Shown one piece after another: positions 1 to 7,953 of a stretch of 14,855 nucleotides of DNA. The first letter of the stretch is position 1. Each line of letters opens with the position of its first letter. The notes beneath the pieces are model-generated. The model searched no databases, was not told where the DNA came from, and saw nothing but the letters and a program-made list of their open reading frames with translations. The translations under genes were made by a program, and so were the position numbers. This stretch comes from Pseudomonadota bacterium (GTDB taxonomy: Bacteria > Pseudomonadota > Alphaproteobacteria > HIMB59 > GCA-002718135): the NCBI GenBank assembly GCA_027625355.1, contig JAQBWI010000017.1, positions 1 through 14,855 of the forward strand. The letters are read 5' to 3'.

Positions 1-1
1 A

Positions 2-376
2 GCTGTTACTGGTTGGTTGGCATTAGAAGATGTTGATGATGAAAACGGTTGTATTCATTATGTTAAAGGCTCTCATAAAAAAGCAGAGTATAGACCGCAC
101 GGTAAATCTGAAATTTTAGGTTTTTCTCAGGGTGTTAGAGACTTTGGTACAGATGAGGATACAAAAAATACTGTAAAGTTTGAAGGAAAAGCTGGCATGT
201 TTTTAATGCATGATGCTAAAACTATACATTTTGCTAGTTCAAATAAATCATCGGTTCGTTCCAGAAGAGCATTTGGATTTGTGTATCATGGTGTTTCAGC
301 AAAACATGATGAAGAAAAAGGAATAGCCTATCAAAAAAAATTACATGATGAGCTGAAAGAAAAAAAAATAATTTAA
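2..376 (+). CDS. PhyH-family Fe(II)/2-oxoglutarate dioxygenase, C-terminal part (5' end outside window)
   Basis: The reading frame is open to the left edge (AVTGWLALEDVDDENG...), so the TTG at 17 is an internal leucine and not a start. The visible ~124 residues match the C-terminal half of phytanoyl-CoA dioxygenase-like enzymes: the 'W.AL.dv..eNGci.yvkGSH' strand, then 'MHDAKTIHFASSN.S..R.RRAF'. The His coded at 227-229 fits the distal iron ligand, and the Arg cluster about 10-13 residues later fits the 2-oxoglutarate-binding arginine. The proximal HxD motif would lie upstream, outside the window. Family members hydroxylate acyl-CoAs, amino acids (ectoine, proline) or natural products; the substrate here cannot be told. 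The next gene starts 3 bases after the stop, so it is the first visible gene of a + strand operon. Family call firm, function open. Confidence 0.8.
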   Translation, partial: AVTGWLALEDVDDENGCIHYVKGSHKKAEYRPHGKSEILGFSQGVRDFGTDEDTKNTVKFEGKAGMFLMHDAKTIHFASSNKSSVRSRRAFGFVYHGVSAKHDEEKGIAYQKKLHDELKEKKII

Positions 377-379
377 TTT

Positions 380-1300
380 ATGAAAAATAGAAAAGTTTAT
401 ATTTCAGGAGATTTAGTTCCTGATAATGAAGCTAAAATATCTATTTATGATAGTGCTGTCTTGTTAGGTGATACAGTAACAGAATCAACACGTACATTTA
501 ATTATAAACCTTTTAAATTAATTGAGCATGTAGAGCGATTATATAAATCTTTAAAATTGACCCGTATTGATCCAGGTATGACGAAAGATGAAATGATTGA
601 AGTCAGTAACAATTTACTTGCAGTAAACAAAGAAACATATGGTGACAATGAAGATTGTTGGTTAGTTCATAATATATCAAGAGGATTATCAATTACGGGA
701 GGAAACCCAACACTACAAGTTAGCAAGGCAACGGTAATGATTTACACGCAACCAATGATTTTACTTCCTTGGGCTAAATTTTATAAAGAAGGATGTCATG
801 CTGTTACTCCTTCGAGTAGAGTCATACCATCTCAATCTCTTGATCCACGTCTTAAAAATAGAAGTCGATTGTTTTATACTTTAGGAGAAATGGAAGCAAA
901 ACTTGTTGACCCTGATGCACAAAGTATAATGCTTGATATTTATGGAAATGTTGCTGAAAATAAAGGTGGGAATATATTTATGGTGAGGGATGGTAAATTA
1001 ATCACACCTACGACAGCTAATTGTTTGGAAGGTTTAACCCGTGCTACAACAATTGAAGTTGCTAAATCACTAGATATAGAAGTTTTTGAGGCAGTTATTC
1101 AGCCTTATGATTTATCCACTGCTGATGAGTTATTTATGACAAGCACTCCTTATTCTATAATGCCAGCTACTAAATATAACGGTTTAACAATAGCTGATGG
1201 AAAAGTTGGCCCAATCACTAAAAAATTACTTCAAGGTTGGAGTGAAAGAGTGGGGTTAGATATAGTTAAACAAGCAGAAGATCAGCTTCATAAACATTAA
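380..1300 (+). CDS. Fold-type IV PLP aminotransferase (branched-chain / D-amino acid aminotransferase family)
   Basis: 306 residues, the usual length for IlvE-like class IV aminotransferases. It opens with the typical strand 'vyisGdlVP..eAkISIyDsavl.GDtV.E..Rtf'. Lys159 (context DPRLKNRSRLFYTL) aligns with the PLP-binding lysine of IlvE, where the same spacing precedes the Y/F-L-x-x-L helix. 'GNVAENKGGNIFMV' (about 189-202) supplies the family glutamate near the PLP pyridine nitrogen (E193). 'CLEGLTRATTIEVA' (about 215-228) is the phosphate-binding L-x-G-[LI]-T-R loop. It transfers amino groups between an amino acid and a 2-oxoacid in the cytosol. Branched-chain, D-alanine or (R)-amine specificity cannot be decided by eye, and a housekeeping ilvE role is less likely in this catabolic-looking operon. 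It starts with ATG 3 bases after the dioxygenase stop; the next ORF starts 4 bases after its own stop. Confidence 0.85.
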   Translation: MKNRKVYISGDLVPDNEAKISIYDSAVLLGDTVTESTRTFNYKPFKLIEHVERLYKSLKLTRIDPGMTKDEMIEVSNNLLAVNKETYGDNEDCWLVHNISRGLSITGGNPTLQVSKATVMIYTQPMILLPWAKFYKEGCHAVTPSSRVIPSQSLDPRLKNRSRLFYTLGEMEAKLVDPDAQSIMLDIYGNVAENKGGNIFMVRDGKLITPTTANCLEGLTRATTIEVAKSLDIEVFEAVIQPYDLSTADELFMTSTPYSIMPATKYNGLTIADGKVGPITKKLLQGWSERVGLDIVKQAEDQLHKH

Positions 1301-1304
1301 CTCA

Positions 1305-2222
1305 ATGAGTAATTTACAGAGACCTAAGGGAATTTGGGGGGCAATTTTATTACCTGTAAAAAATGATAAAATAGATTGGGTTGCATTTGAAGAACAGGTC
1401 AACATTTTATGTGACTCACGTGTGCATGGTATTTATACGAATGGGACAGCAGCAGAATGTCATAATCAAACTGAAGAAGAGTTTGATAAATTATCAAATA
1501 TAGTTTCATCGATAGCTTTAAAAAAAAATAAAAAATTTCAATTAGGTTTAAGTCATACAAATCCGCGTATTTGTCGTGAGAGAGCAATAAGATTAACCTC
1601 GCTAAAACCTGATGGTTTTCAAATTACTCTTCCTGATTGGTGGCCGCCTACTTATCAAGAGTCTTTAAATTTTATTATGGGAATGCAGGAAGTGGTGGAA
1701 GATAGATATCTCATATTATATAATCCACCACACGCAAAAGTATTACTTAGTTTGGAAGAAATTTCACAGCTGAATGATAAAGCTCCAAATCTTATAGGAA
1801 TAAAATGTGCAGGGGGAGATGAGGCTTGGTACAAGAATAGAAGAGCTTTATTAGAAAATTTTTCAGTTTTTGTCCCTGGACATAGCGTTGTTTTTGGCAA
1901 ACCACTTGGTGCGAATGGTTCATATTCAAATGTTGCCTGCTTTAGTCCAAATGGAGCAGTCATGATTTGGGATTTAATTGATACGGATTATGAAAAAGCT
2001 AAAAAAATTGAACTTAGAGTTGTTAATTTTATGAAAACGCACATTCTTCCTCTTGCAACTAGATTGTCTAATACAGGTCTAGATAAACTTCTTGCTTGTG
2101 TTGGTGGATGGGGCCCTATTTCTGAAAAAGTGTTATGGCCTTATGAAGGAGCAACATTAGATGAGGTTAAGAAAATAAGAATAATTGCTAAAAATGAATT
2201 GCCAGAGTTAATGAATGACTAA
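1305..2222 (+). CDS. DHDPS/N-acetylneuraminate lyase-superfamily aldolase or dehydratase, divergent
   Basis: 305 residues, a (beta/alpha)8 Schiff-base lyase of the DapA/NanA superfamily. Lys167 in 'NLIGIKCAGGD' is the expected Schiff-base lysine, and Tyr139 in 'YLILYNPP' the expected catalytic tyrosine. The carboxylate-binding loop, normally G-[TS]-T-G-E, reads N-G-T-A-A-E (46-51), so the second glycine is lost. 'PGHSVVFGKPLGANGSYSN' (191-209) replaces the usual 'G.D......G..G.iS...N' strand. Members condense or cleave pyruvate-type 2-oxoacids, or dehydrate and deaminate them; the altered loop argues against a true 4-hydroxy-tetrahydrodipicolinate synthase. It is a different branch from the second superfamily member at 5005-5934. 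The final 8 bases overlap the start of the M81 gene, indicating translational coupling. Superfamily certain, reaction unknown. Confidence 0.83.
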   Translation: MSNLQRPKGIWGAILLPVKNDKIDWVAFEEQVNILCDSRVHGIYTNGTAAECHNQTEEEFDKLSNIVSSIALKKNKKFQLGLSHTNPRICRERAIRLTSLKPDGFQITLPDWWPPTYQESLNFIMGMQEVVEDRYLILYNPPHAKVLLSLEEISQLNDKAPNLIGIKCAGGDEAWYKNRRALLENFSVFVPGHSVVFGKPLGANGSYSNVACFSPNGAVMIWDLIDTDYEKAKKIELRVVNFMKTHILPLATRLSNTGLDKLLACVGGWGPISEKVLWPYEGATLDEVKKIRIIAKNELPELMND

Positions 2223-3702
2223 AAAAATTTTTCTCTCCGGAATTTATCATGAAACACATACATTTCTCAGTCAACCAACGACCTTAAGTGATTTTATAAT
2301 TAATATAGGTGATGATATTATTAGAGAAAACACTGGTAATGGATCTCCCACTGATGGTTTCATTGAATTCGCTTCACAAAAACATTGGGATATTATTTCG
2401 GGCATACAAATGTCTGCAAGACCTTCTGGTATAGTTGATGAAGATGCTGAGAATTTTTTTGATATGAAATTTTTTGAAAAATTAGAGCAAAACTGTGAAA
2501 ATATTGATGCAATATTTTTAATTCTTCATGGAGCTATGGTTAGTAAAAATCATGATGATTTTGAAGGAGATTTTTTAGAAAAAATTAATCATATTTTAAA
2601 ACAAAAAAATATTACAATTCCAATAGTAGCTGTTTTAGATCTTCATGCAAATGTATCTGATAAAATGATCGATAATAGTACTTGCGTGTATGCCTATAGA
2701 AAAAATCCACATAGTGATTCACGAGATGCGGCTATAAAGGCTGCTTTAATATTAAATGATTTGTTTGAAAATCCAAATGTCAATCAAGTAAACTATAAAA
2801 CTAAATATATCTTACCGCCAACAGGCGTTGGCACTGCTAACGATCCTATGAAATCTGTTTTGCTTGAAGCAAAAAAAATAGAAAAAAATGATAAAGATAT
2901 TATTTGCATTAATGTAATGGCTGGATATTCATATGCTGACATTGCTGATTGTGGCTTTAGTTTAAGTTGCTGCACTAAAGGTGATGTCAAAATTGCAAAT
3001 AATTATTTAGTATCTCTCGCTAAAGTTCTTGAAGCAAAAATAGATTTTGCTTATCCAAAAGAAAATACTTTAGAGGAAGTATTAAAAAAAATTAAATCAC
3101 TTCCTGTTTCAGATAAGCCGATTCTACTTATTGAACCAGCAGATAATATTGGGGGAGGTACCCCAGGAGATGCAACAGATTTACTAAGTCGTTTATTGCA
3201 ATCTGATCAAGAAGGAATTGTTGCGATAATAAATGATCCTGATTCCGTCCAAAAATGTCATCAAAGTAAAGTTGGTAATGAAATAGAGCTTAACGTTGGG
3301 GCAAAATTTGATAATTTTCATGGAGCTCCAATTAAAATAAAAGCTATAATTCAAAAATTATCTGATGGAAAATTTACTCTAAAAAATAAACAATCACATC
3401 TAGCATCAATGATGGGAATGCACATAGATATGGGATTATCAGCTGTATTAAAAACTCAACAATTAACATTATTGTTAACATCAATTAAGACACCCCCAAT
3501 GGATTTAGGGCAGTTACTTTCGCAAGACATTAATCCAGAAGAGGCAAAGCTCATAGTTATTAAAGCTGCTGTATCGCATAAAGATGCTTATGATCCAATT
3601 TCTTCTTATAGTTTTTATATAGATAGTCAGGGATTGTGCACAAGCAATCTTAAAAGATTACCTTTTAAAAAGATTGGGAACAAAGTTATTGCTTTAAACT
3701 AA
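2215..3702 (+). CDS. M81-family metallopeptidase (MlrC/microcystinase C-like)
   Basis: 495 residues, full length for the family. The N-terminal DUF1485-type domain starts at once with 'FLSGIYHETHTF' (6-17), followed by 'LILHGAM' (102-108), the hallmark 'LDLHANVSD' (141-149) and 'YRKNPHSDSRDAA' (161-173). H105, D142, H144 and H166 lie in the family's metal-site motifs. The second domain carries 'DNIGGGTPGDATDLL' (310-324), the conserved GG-x-x-GD segment. There is no signal peptide, so the enzyme is cytosolic. Family knowledge: MlrC of Sphingomonas hydrolyses linearised microcystin and its ADDA-containing tetrapeptide, and homologues are common beside peptide transporters. The inference here is hydrolysis of an unusual amide or peptide delivered by the convergently encoded Dpp-type transporter. 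It is the last gene of its operon; its TAA overlaps the stop of the opposing aminotransferase gene (3699-3702). Confidence 0.88.
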   Translation: MTKKIFLSGIYHETHTFLSQPTTLSDFIINIGDDIIRENTGNGSPTDGFIEFASQKHWDIISGIQMSARPSGIVDEDAENFFDMKFFEKLEQNCENIDAIFLILHGAMVSKNHDDFEGDFLEKINHILKQKNITIPIVAVLDLHANVSDKMIDNSTCVYAYRKNPHSDSRDAAIKAALILNDLFENPNVNQVNYKTKYILPPTGVGTANDPMKSVLLEAKKIEKNDKDIICINVMAGYSYADIADCGFSLSCCTKGDVKIANNYLVSLAKVLEAKIDFAYPKENTLEEVLKKIKSLPVSDKPILLIEPADNIGGGTPGDATDLLSRLLQSDQEGIVAIINDPDSVQKCHQSKVGNEIELNVGAKFDNFHGAPIKIKAIIQKLSDGKFTLKNKQSHLASMMGMHIDMGLSAVLKTQQLTLLLTSIKTPPMDLGQLLSQDINPEEAKLIVIKAAVSHKDAYDPISSYSFYIDSQGLCTSNLKRLPFKKIGNKVIALN

Positions 3703-5015
3703 TTAAGTCTTTTAAATCCGCTATGAGCAATTGGACCTTCTAATAATTTCATTACATCTCTTCCTTCTTCACACTCTTTAATGATTTGAAAAAGAGATTT
3801 CAAATTTTCTAGATATGTTTTTATAATTTCAGGCGTGTGCGCAGTGCAAACGTATACAGCAGTAGCAGCAAGATAACCTTTTTTTAACATTTCTTGCGTT
3901 ATTAAAGTTTTGTAAGCTAACGCATTTTTACTTTTAAAAGTAAACGTTGTTAAAGCAGCAAGTCCACTTATAGTGATAGGTAATTCATATTCCTGAGATA
4001 GTTTTATCCATTCTTTATTTATAGATTCACCCGTTGAGGTTATTTTCTCCCATGACTTTTCTTTATCCATTGCTTTTAGTGTAGCGAGTGCAGCGCTTGA
4101 ACCAATTCTTTCGGTCCAAAAGGTGCTACTAATGAATGATTTTTCTGCTGCTTGCATGACTTCTCTTTTTCCTAATACAGCAGTAACTGCATAGCCATTA
4201 CCAAGGGCCTTACCGAACATAGCTACATCTGGTTCAACGTCATATAACTTATGTAATCCTCCAAAATTTTTTCTAAAGCCAGAAGTGCATTCATCAAATA
4301 CTAAAACAATATTATGTTCATTAGCTAATTTTCTAACGCGATGAAGAAAATTATTTTCAGGCTCTTTATTGCGATAAACTTCCATTTTAATTACACCAAT
4401 ATTTTTTGTTTTGACTATTTCTTCCAGTTTATCAAAATTATTATATTCAAATGGGTGCACACTATCTTTTAGATTTTTAGGTACCCCGTGAGGATCTAAC
4501 CCTGGAAGTAAATGACCATCCAATCCTTTACTATCTGATAAATTTGAGGCTAGATACCAGTCATGCCAACCGTGATATCCACAAAAAGCTACGTTATCTT
4601 TGCCAGATGCCGCTCTTGCTAATCTGATTGCTACCGAATTTGCCTCTCCTCCAGATCTAGCAAAACGCGCCATATCTGCCCAAGGATGTAATTCTACAAG
4701 TCTCTCTGTAAGCTCAACTTCTTCAGGAGCATTTAAAGTCGACATGTTCCCGCTATTAATTGTTTCTTTAACAGCTTCATCAATTTCTTCATAATTGTAA
4801 CCGAGTGAATTAGTTCCTGGCATCATCAATGTATCAATGTATCTCTTGCCATCCAGATCCCATACTTCACAGCCTTTACTTTTTGAAAAATATGAAGGCC
4901 ATTGTTCTGGTAAAAACATTTCGGGTCTTTTAGAGAGGAGCATATTACCACCAGCAACTATTTGTTTTGCCTTTGAGTATAATTTTTGACCTTTTCCCAT
5001 AAATTTAGATCGCAT
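3699..5015 (-). CDS. Class III PLP aminotransferase, glutamate-1-semialdehyde 2,1-aminomutase-like
   Basis: 438 residues. Landmarks in order: 'GCEVWDLDGKRYIDTLMMPG' (48-67), 'ARSGGEANSVAIRLARAA' (119-136, PLP phosphate region), 'GYHGWHDWY' (146-154), 'VFDECTSGFR' (239-248, Asp241 for the pyridine nitrogen) and 'AMFGKALGNGY' (265-275, Lys269 the Schiff-base lysine). The order and wording are those of HemL-like proteins. The catabolic setting and divergent C-terminus argue for a HemL-like aminotransferase, not the haem-pathway enzyme. Start: ATG at 5015 overlaps the upstream stop by 11 bases; an in-frame ATG at 5000 (Met6) would avoid the overlap and is a fair alternative. Last gene of the long - strand operon. 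It may pass amino groups to or from the product of the adjacent lyase (inference). Confidence 0.85.
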   Translation of the reverse strand: MRSKFMGKGQKLYSKAKQIVAGGNMLLSKRPEMFLPEQWPSYFSKSKGCEVWDLDGKRYIDTLMMPGTNSLGYNYEEIDEAVKETINSGNMSTLNAPEEVELTERLVELHPWADMARFARSGGEANSVAIRLARAASGKDNVAFCGYHGWHDWYLASNLSDSKGLDGHLLPGLDPHGVPKNLKDSVHPFEYNNFDKLEEIVKTKNIGVIKMEVYRNKEPENNFLHRVRKLANEHNIVLVFDECTSGFRKNFGGLHKLYDVEPDVAMFGKALGNGYAVTAVLGKREVMQAAEKSFISSTFWTERIGSSAALATLKAMDKEKSWEKITSTGESINKEWIKLSQEYELPITISGLAALTTFTFKSKNALAYKTLITQEMLKKGYLAATAVYVCTAHTPEIIKTYLENLKSLFQIIKECEEGRDVMKLLEGPIAHSGFKRLN

Positions 5016-5934
5016 CTAAAAACTTAATTCCTGACAAATCATTTTGATCGGCAATTTTTTTTAAATCATTCTTAATTGTATTTTCTATTTCTTTATCGAT
5101 GAAGGTAGTAAAGGGTCTTCTAACACATCCACTATCAACATCTAGCCACTTCATACCCATTTTAATAAAAGGATAACCTGACTTACTTAAAGCATATAAA
5201 ATAATTATATTAATTTTTTCTTGTATTTTTTTTGCTTCACTAATATTTTCTTGTTTAATATTTGTATAAAGAGCAACAAACAACTCAGGCATTAAATTGT
5301 AGAAAGATCCTATTATCCCATCTGCTCCTGAAATAAGACCTGACAAAGCCATTTCATCCATTCCTGAATAGATCTTAAAATTTTCGCCTATTTCTTTTTT
5401 GATTTTACTAAAATTAAAATGTGTTGGTGCGGTATACTTAACACCTTTTACATTTTCAATTGATGCTAATCTTTTAAGCATATCTAAATCCATTAAATTG
5501 GCATTACTAATATTATAAACAGTAATTGGCAAATTAGTAGAATTTGAAATATCACTATAATAATTAAATATTTCTTCATTAGTAAAACCATAATAAAAGG
5601 GTGGGAGAGCTGATAAAGCATCAACACCAACTTTTTCAGCATGCATTCCAAGCTCTGTGGTAATCTTTGTTCCAATAGAACCAATATGTGCAATTACTGG
5701 TACTCTGCCATTTACTTCTTCAACGATAACTTCAATTGCTTGTTTTTTTTCTTCTTGTGACATTAAAAAAGTTTCACCGGTACTACCTGTTACGTAAAGT
5801 CCATCAACTTTTTCAGAAATAAGATAGTTTACTGTTTTTCTAATACCTTCTTTATTAATGCTTTCATCTTTATTAAAAGACGTAATCATAGCAGGTATAA
5901 CACCGTTAATATTGTTTGGATCAAATTGTTTCAT
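5005..5934 (-). CDS. N-acetylneuraminate lyase-like member of the DHDPS/NAL superfamily
   Basis: 309 residues with a complete set of superfamily motifs. 'GLYVTGSTGETF' (45-56) has the canonical G-S-T-G-E carboxylate loop followed by Thr. 'ITVYNIS' (137-143) has the catalytic Tyr140, and 'VKGVKYTA' (162-169) the Schiff-base Lys166. 'YSGMDEMALSGLISGADG' with 'IGSFYNLMPELF' (189-219) closely parallels the Y-G-x-D-E...GLL-GADG-IGS-YN pattern of NanA. This wording is nearer to NanA than to DapA, but no other sialic acid genes (NanK, NanE, TRAP transporter) are here, so sialic acid cleavage is not supported by context. A retro-aldol or dehydratase step on a 2-oxoacid is the safe reading. The start ATG directly abuts the TAA of the upstream ATPase gene with no gap, and the 3' end overlaps the next gene by 11 bases. 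Confidence 0.86.
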   Translation of the reverse strand: MKQFDPNNINGVIPAMITSFNKDESINKEGIRKTVNYLISEKVDGLYVTGSTGETFLMSQEEKKQAIEVIVEEVNGRVPVIAHIGSIGTKITTELGMHAEKVGVDALSALPPFYYGFTNEEIFNYYSDISNSTNLPITVYNISNANLMDLDMLKRLASIENVKGVKYTAPTHFNFSKIKKEIGENFKIYSGMDEMALSGLISGADGIIGSFYNLMPELFVALYTNIKQENISEAKKIQEKINIIILYALSKSGYPFIKMGMKWLDVDSGCVRRPFTTFIDKEIENTIKNDLKKIADQNDLSGIKFLDAI

Positions 5935-6942
5935 TTAATTTATTTCAGGCAAATCAATTAAATGACAAGATGCGAAGTGCTCATTTCCATTAGTGGTATA
6001 TTTTTTTAATGTTGGTGTTTCAGATCTACAAATATCTTTTGCCTTAGGACACCTAGGATGAAATGAACATCCTTTAGGAGGATTCATTGGACTTGGAACA
6101 TCACCTTCTAGAATTATTCTTTTTGTTTTTTTATCTAAGTCAGCGACTGGTATTGCAGAAATTAAAGCTTCTGAGTAAGGATGAAGGGTGTTCTTGTACA
6201 AATCTTCAGATTTACATAACTCTACTATTCTCCCAAGATACATGACAGCAATTCGATCACATAAATATTCAGTGACGCTTAGATCATGTGTAATAAACAA
6301 ATAAGTTAAGTTTTTATCTTTTTTTAATTGCATCAATAGTTGAAGAACCTGTGCTTGAATTGATACATCCAACGCACTAACGGCTTCATCACATACAATT
6401 AGTTCTGGTTCTAAACATAAAGCTCTGACAATCCCAATTCTTTGACGCTGTCCCCCTGAAAATTCATGAGGGTATCTATCCATGTATTCTCTTCGCATAT
6501 TTACAGACTCCAAGAGATCACCAATAATTTTTCTTCTCTCCTCTTTTGATTTTATTCCAAACTTTTTAAGGGGATCTTGTAAAGAACCAAAAATTGTGAA
6601 CGAGGGATTTAACGATGAGTGAGGATCTTGAAATACAATTTGCAATTTTTTTCTAAATTGATCCATATCAATTTTTGCTAATGATGTAATTTCTGTTTCT
6701 TCCCCTTCTGTAGAAATATATTTCACTTCACCCGCAGTAGGTTCAACAAGTCTAAGTATAGCTTTTCCTAATGTTGTTTTTCCGCAACCACTTTCTCCTG
6801 CAAGACCTAAAACTTCTCCTCTAAAGATATCTAAATCAACTCCATCCACAGCCAATACATGACCAACAGTTTGATCAAATATACCTGCTTTTACAGGAAA
6901 GTGAACTTTCACTCCTTTTAATTTAAGTATCTCTTTTTCCAT
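5935..6942 (-). CDS. Dipeptide/oligopeptide ABC transporter ATP-binding protein, DppF/OppF type
   Basis: 335 residues from the ATG at 6942. Walker A GESGCGKT (49-56), Q-loop Q105 in 'VFQDP', signature FSGGQ (161-165), Walker B LIVCDE (181-186, Glu186 catalytic) and H-loop His219. The C-terminal oligopeptide/dipeptide extension has four cysteines (C292, C298, C305, C326), the set that binds an iron-sulphur cluster in characterised family members. It pairs with the upstream ATPase as the second nucleotide-binding subunit of the importer at the inner membrane face. Start choice: the frame can be extended to an ATG at 6996, but that overlaps the preceding gene by 74 bases and has no ribosome site. 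The ATG at 6942 has GAAAG just upstream and begins with the family-typical 'ILKLKGVKVHFPV'. The retained overlap is 20 bases. Confidence 0.92.
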   Translation of the reverse strand: MEKEILKLKGVKVHFPVKAGIFDQTVGHVLAVDGVDLDIFRGEVLGLAGESGCGKTTLGKAILRLVEPTAGEVKYISTEGEETEITSLAKIDMDQFRKKLQIVFQDPHSSLNPSFTIFGSLQDPLKKFGIKSKEERRKIIGDLLESVNMRREYMDRYPHEFSGGQRQRIGIVRALCLEPELIVCDEAVSALDVSIQAQVLQLLMQLKKDKNLTYLFITHDLSVTEYLCDRIAVMYLGRIVELCKSEDLYKNTLHPYSEALISAIPVADLDKKTKRIILEGDVPSPMNPPKGCSFHPRCPKAKDICRSETPTLKKYTTNGNEHFASCHLIDLPEIN

Positions 6943-7951
6943 TATAACTTTCAAAAAATTGTTCATATTTATGACATCGTATCTGATGTGTCTCATTAAT
7001 TTGTTCTATCTCTGGCATCACATCACAACTTTCAGTTTTCCAATTACACCGAGGTGCAAATTGACAACCAACTGGCCTGTTATATGGATCTGGAGTTGAA
7101 CCCTTTATAGGGTTTATTTCTTGATCTTTTCCTCTTCCAAGAACGGGAACAGATTCAAGTAAAGCTTTTGTGTAAGGATGTGTGGGTCTTCTAAGTACAT
7201 CATCAGCAGTTCCTGCTTCAACAATATTACCCATATACATAACAGCAACATTATCAGCTAATTCAGCAACAACACCCATATCATGAGTTATTAAAATAAT
7301 TGCTGTATCATTTTCTTTTTTAAGTCTATCCATCAATTCAAATATTTGTGCTTGAATTGTAACATCCAAAGCGGTTGTTGGTTCATCAGCAATTAAAATT
7401 TTTGGATTGCAAGCCATTGCCATTGCTATCATTGCTCTTTGTCTCATCCCTCCAGAATAACTATGAGGATATTCATCAACTCTTTTTTCAGGTAGTGGAA
7501 TTCCCATATCACTAAGCAAAGATATGCATTTTTCTCGTATTTGTTTTTTGTTTAAATTTGTATGATATTTGAGGTTTTCACTAATTTGAAAACCAACAGT
7601 GTACACGGGATTAAGAGCAGTCATTGGGTCCTGAAAAATCATAGCAATGTCAGAGCCTCTTATAGATCTCATTTCTTTTCCGTTTTTTTCAAGTTTTTCT
7701 ATATTGATTTTTTTATCATCTTTTTGAAAAATAATTTCCCCTTCTTCAATACGAGATAAAGTAGGTAGAAGTTGCATTATCGTTGCTGCAGTTACGCTCT
7801 TACCACAACCACTTTCGCCAACGATACACAGTGTTTTCCCTTTTTTAACATCAAACGAAACTCCGTTAACAGCTTTGTTACATCTATTATTAGTATAAAA
7901 GAAAGTTTTTAAGTTTCTTACTGACAGAGCTATATCATTTTTATCACTCAT
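6923..7951 (-). CDS. Dipeptide/oligopeptide ABC transporter ATP-binding protein, DppD/OppD type
   Basis: 342 residues, starting 'ALSVRNLKTFFYTNN', typical of DppD/OppD. Walker A GESGCGKS (45-52), Q-loop Q107 in 'IFQDPMTALNPV', signature YSGGM (165-169), Walker B ILIADEP (185-191, Glu190) and H-loop His223. The C-terminal extension has C296, C302, C309 and C326, again the four-cysteine cluster seen in Dpp/Opp ATPases. The protein hydrolyses ATP together with the DppF-type partner to drive import. The gene starts 2 bases after the permease stop and ends 20 bases inside the next ATPase gene, so all subunits are translationally linked. An intact, ordinary family member. Confidence 0.93.
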   Translation of the reverse strand: MSDKNDIALSVRNLKTFFYTNNRCNKAVNGVSFDVKKGKTLCIVGESGCGKSVTAATIMQLLPTLSRIEEGEIIFQKDDKKINIEKLEKNGKEMRSIRGSDIAMIFQDPMTALNPVYTVGFQISENLKYHTNLNKKQIREKCISLLSDMGIPLPEKRVDEYPHSYSGGMRQRAMIAMAMACNPKILIADEPTTALDVTIQAQIFELMDRLKKENDTAIILITHDMGVVAELADNVAVMYMGNIVEAGTADDVLRRPTHPYTKALLESVPVLGRGKDQEINPIKGSTPDPYNRPVGCQFAPRCNWKTESCDVMPEIEQINETHQIRCHKYEQFFESYNGKRDT

Positions 7952-7953
7952 GA

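Noticed and set aside
17..19. TTG as start codon of the first gene
   Set aside because: The frame continues to the left edge with family-typical residues (AVTGW), so this is an internal leucine of a truncated gene.
4600..4794. Short ORFs opposite the real genes (for example here and at 1399-1587, 1655-1963, 7562-7759)
   Set aside because: They lie antisense or out of frame inside well-supported genes, have no family features and no ribosome sites.
3699..5015. hemL of the haem pathway
   Set aside because: The catabolic operon setting and divergent sequence argue against the housekeeping enzyme, so no symbol is given.
5005..5934. Sialic acid catabolism (nanA) assignment
   Set aside because: Motifs are NanA-like, but no NanK, NanE or sialic acid transporter is present; only the superfamily is claimed.
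6943..6996. Longer N-terminus for the DppF-type ATPase
   Set aside because: The extra 18 residues do not resemble the family, overlap the upstream gene by 74 bases and lack a ribosome site; the ATG at 6942 fits better.
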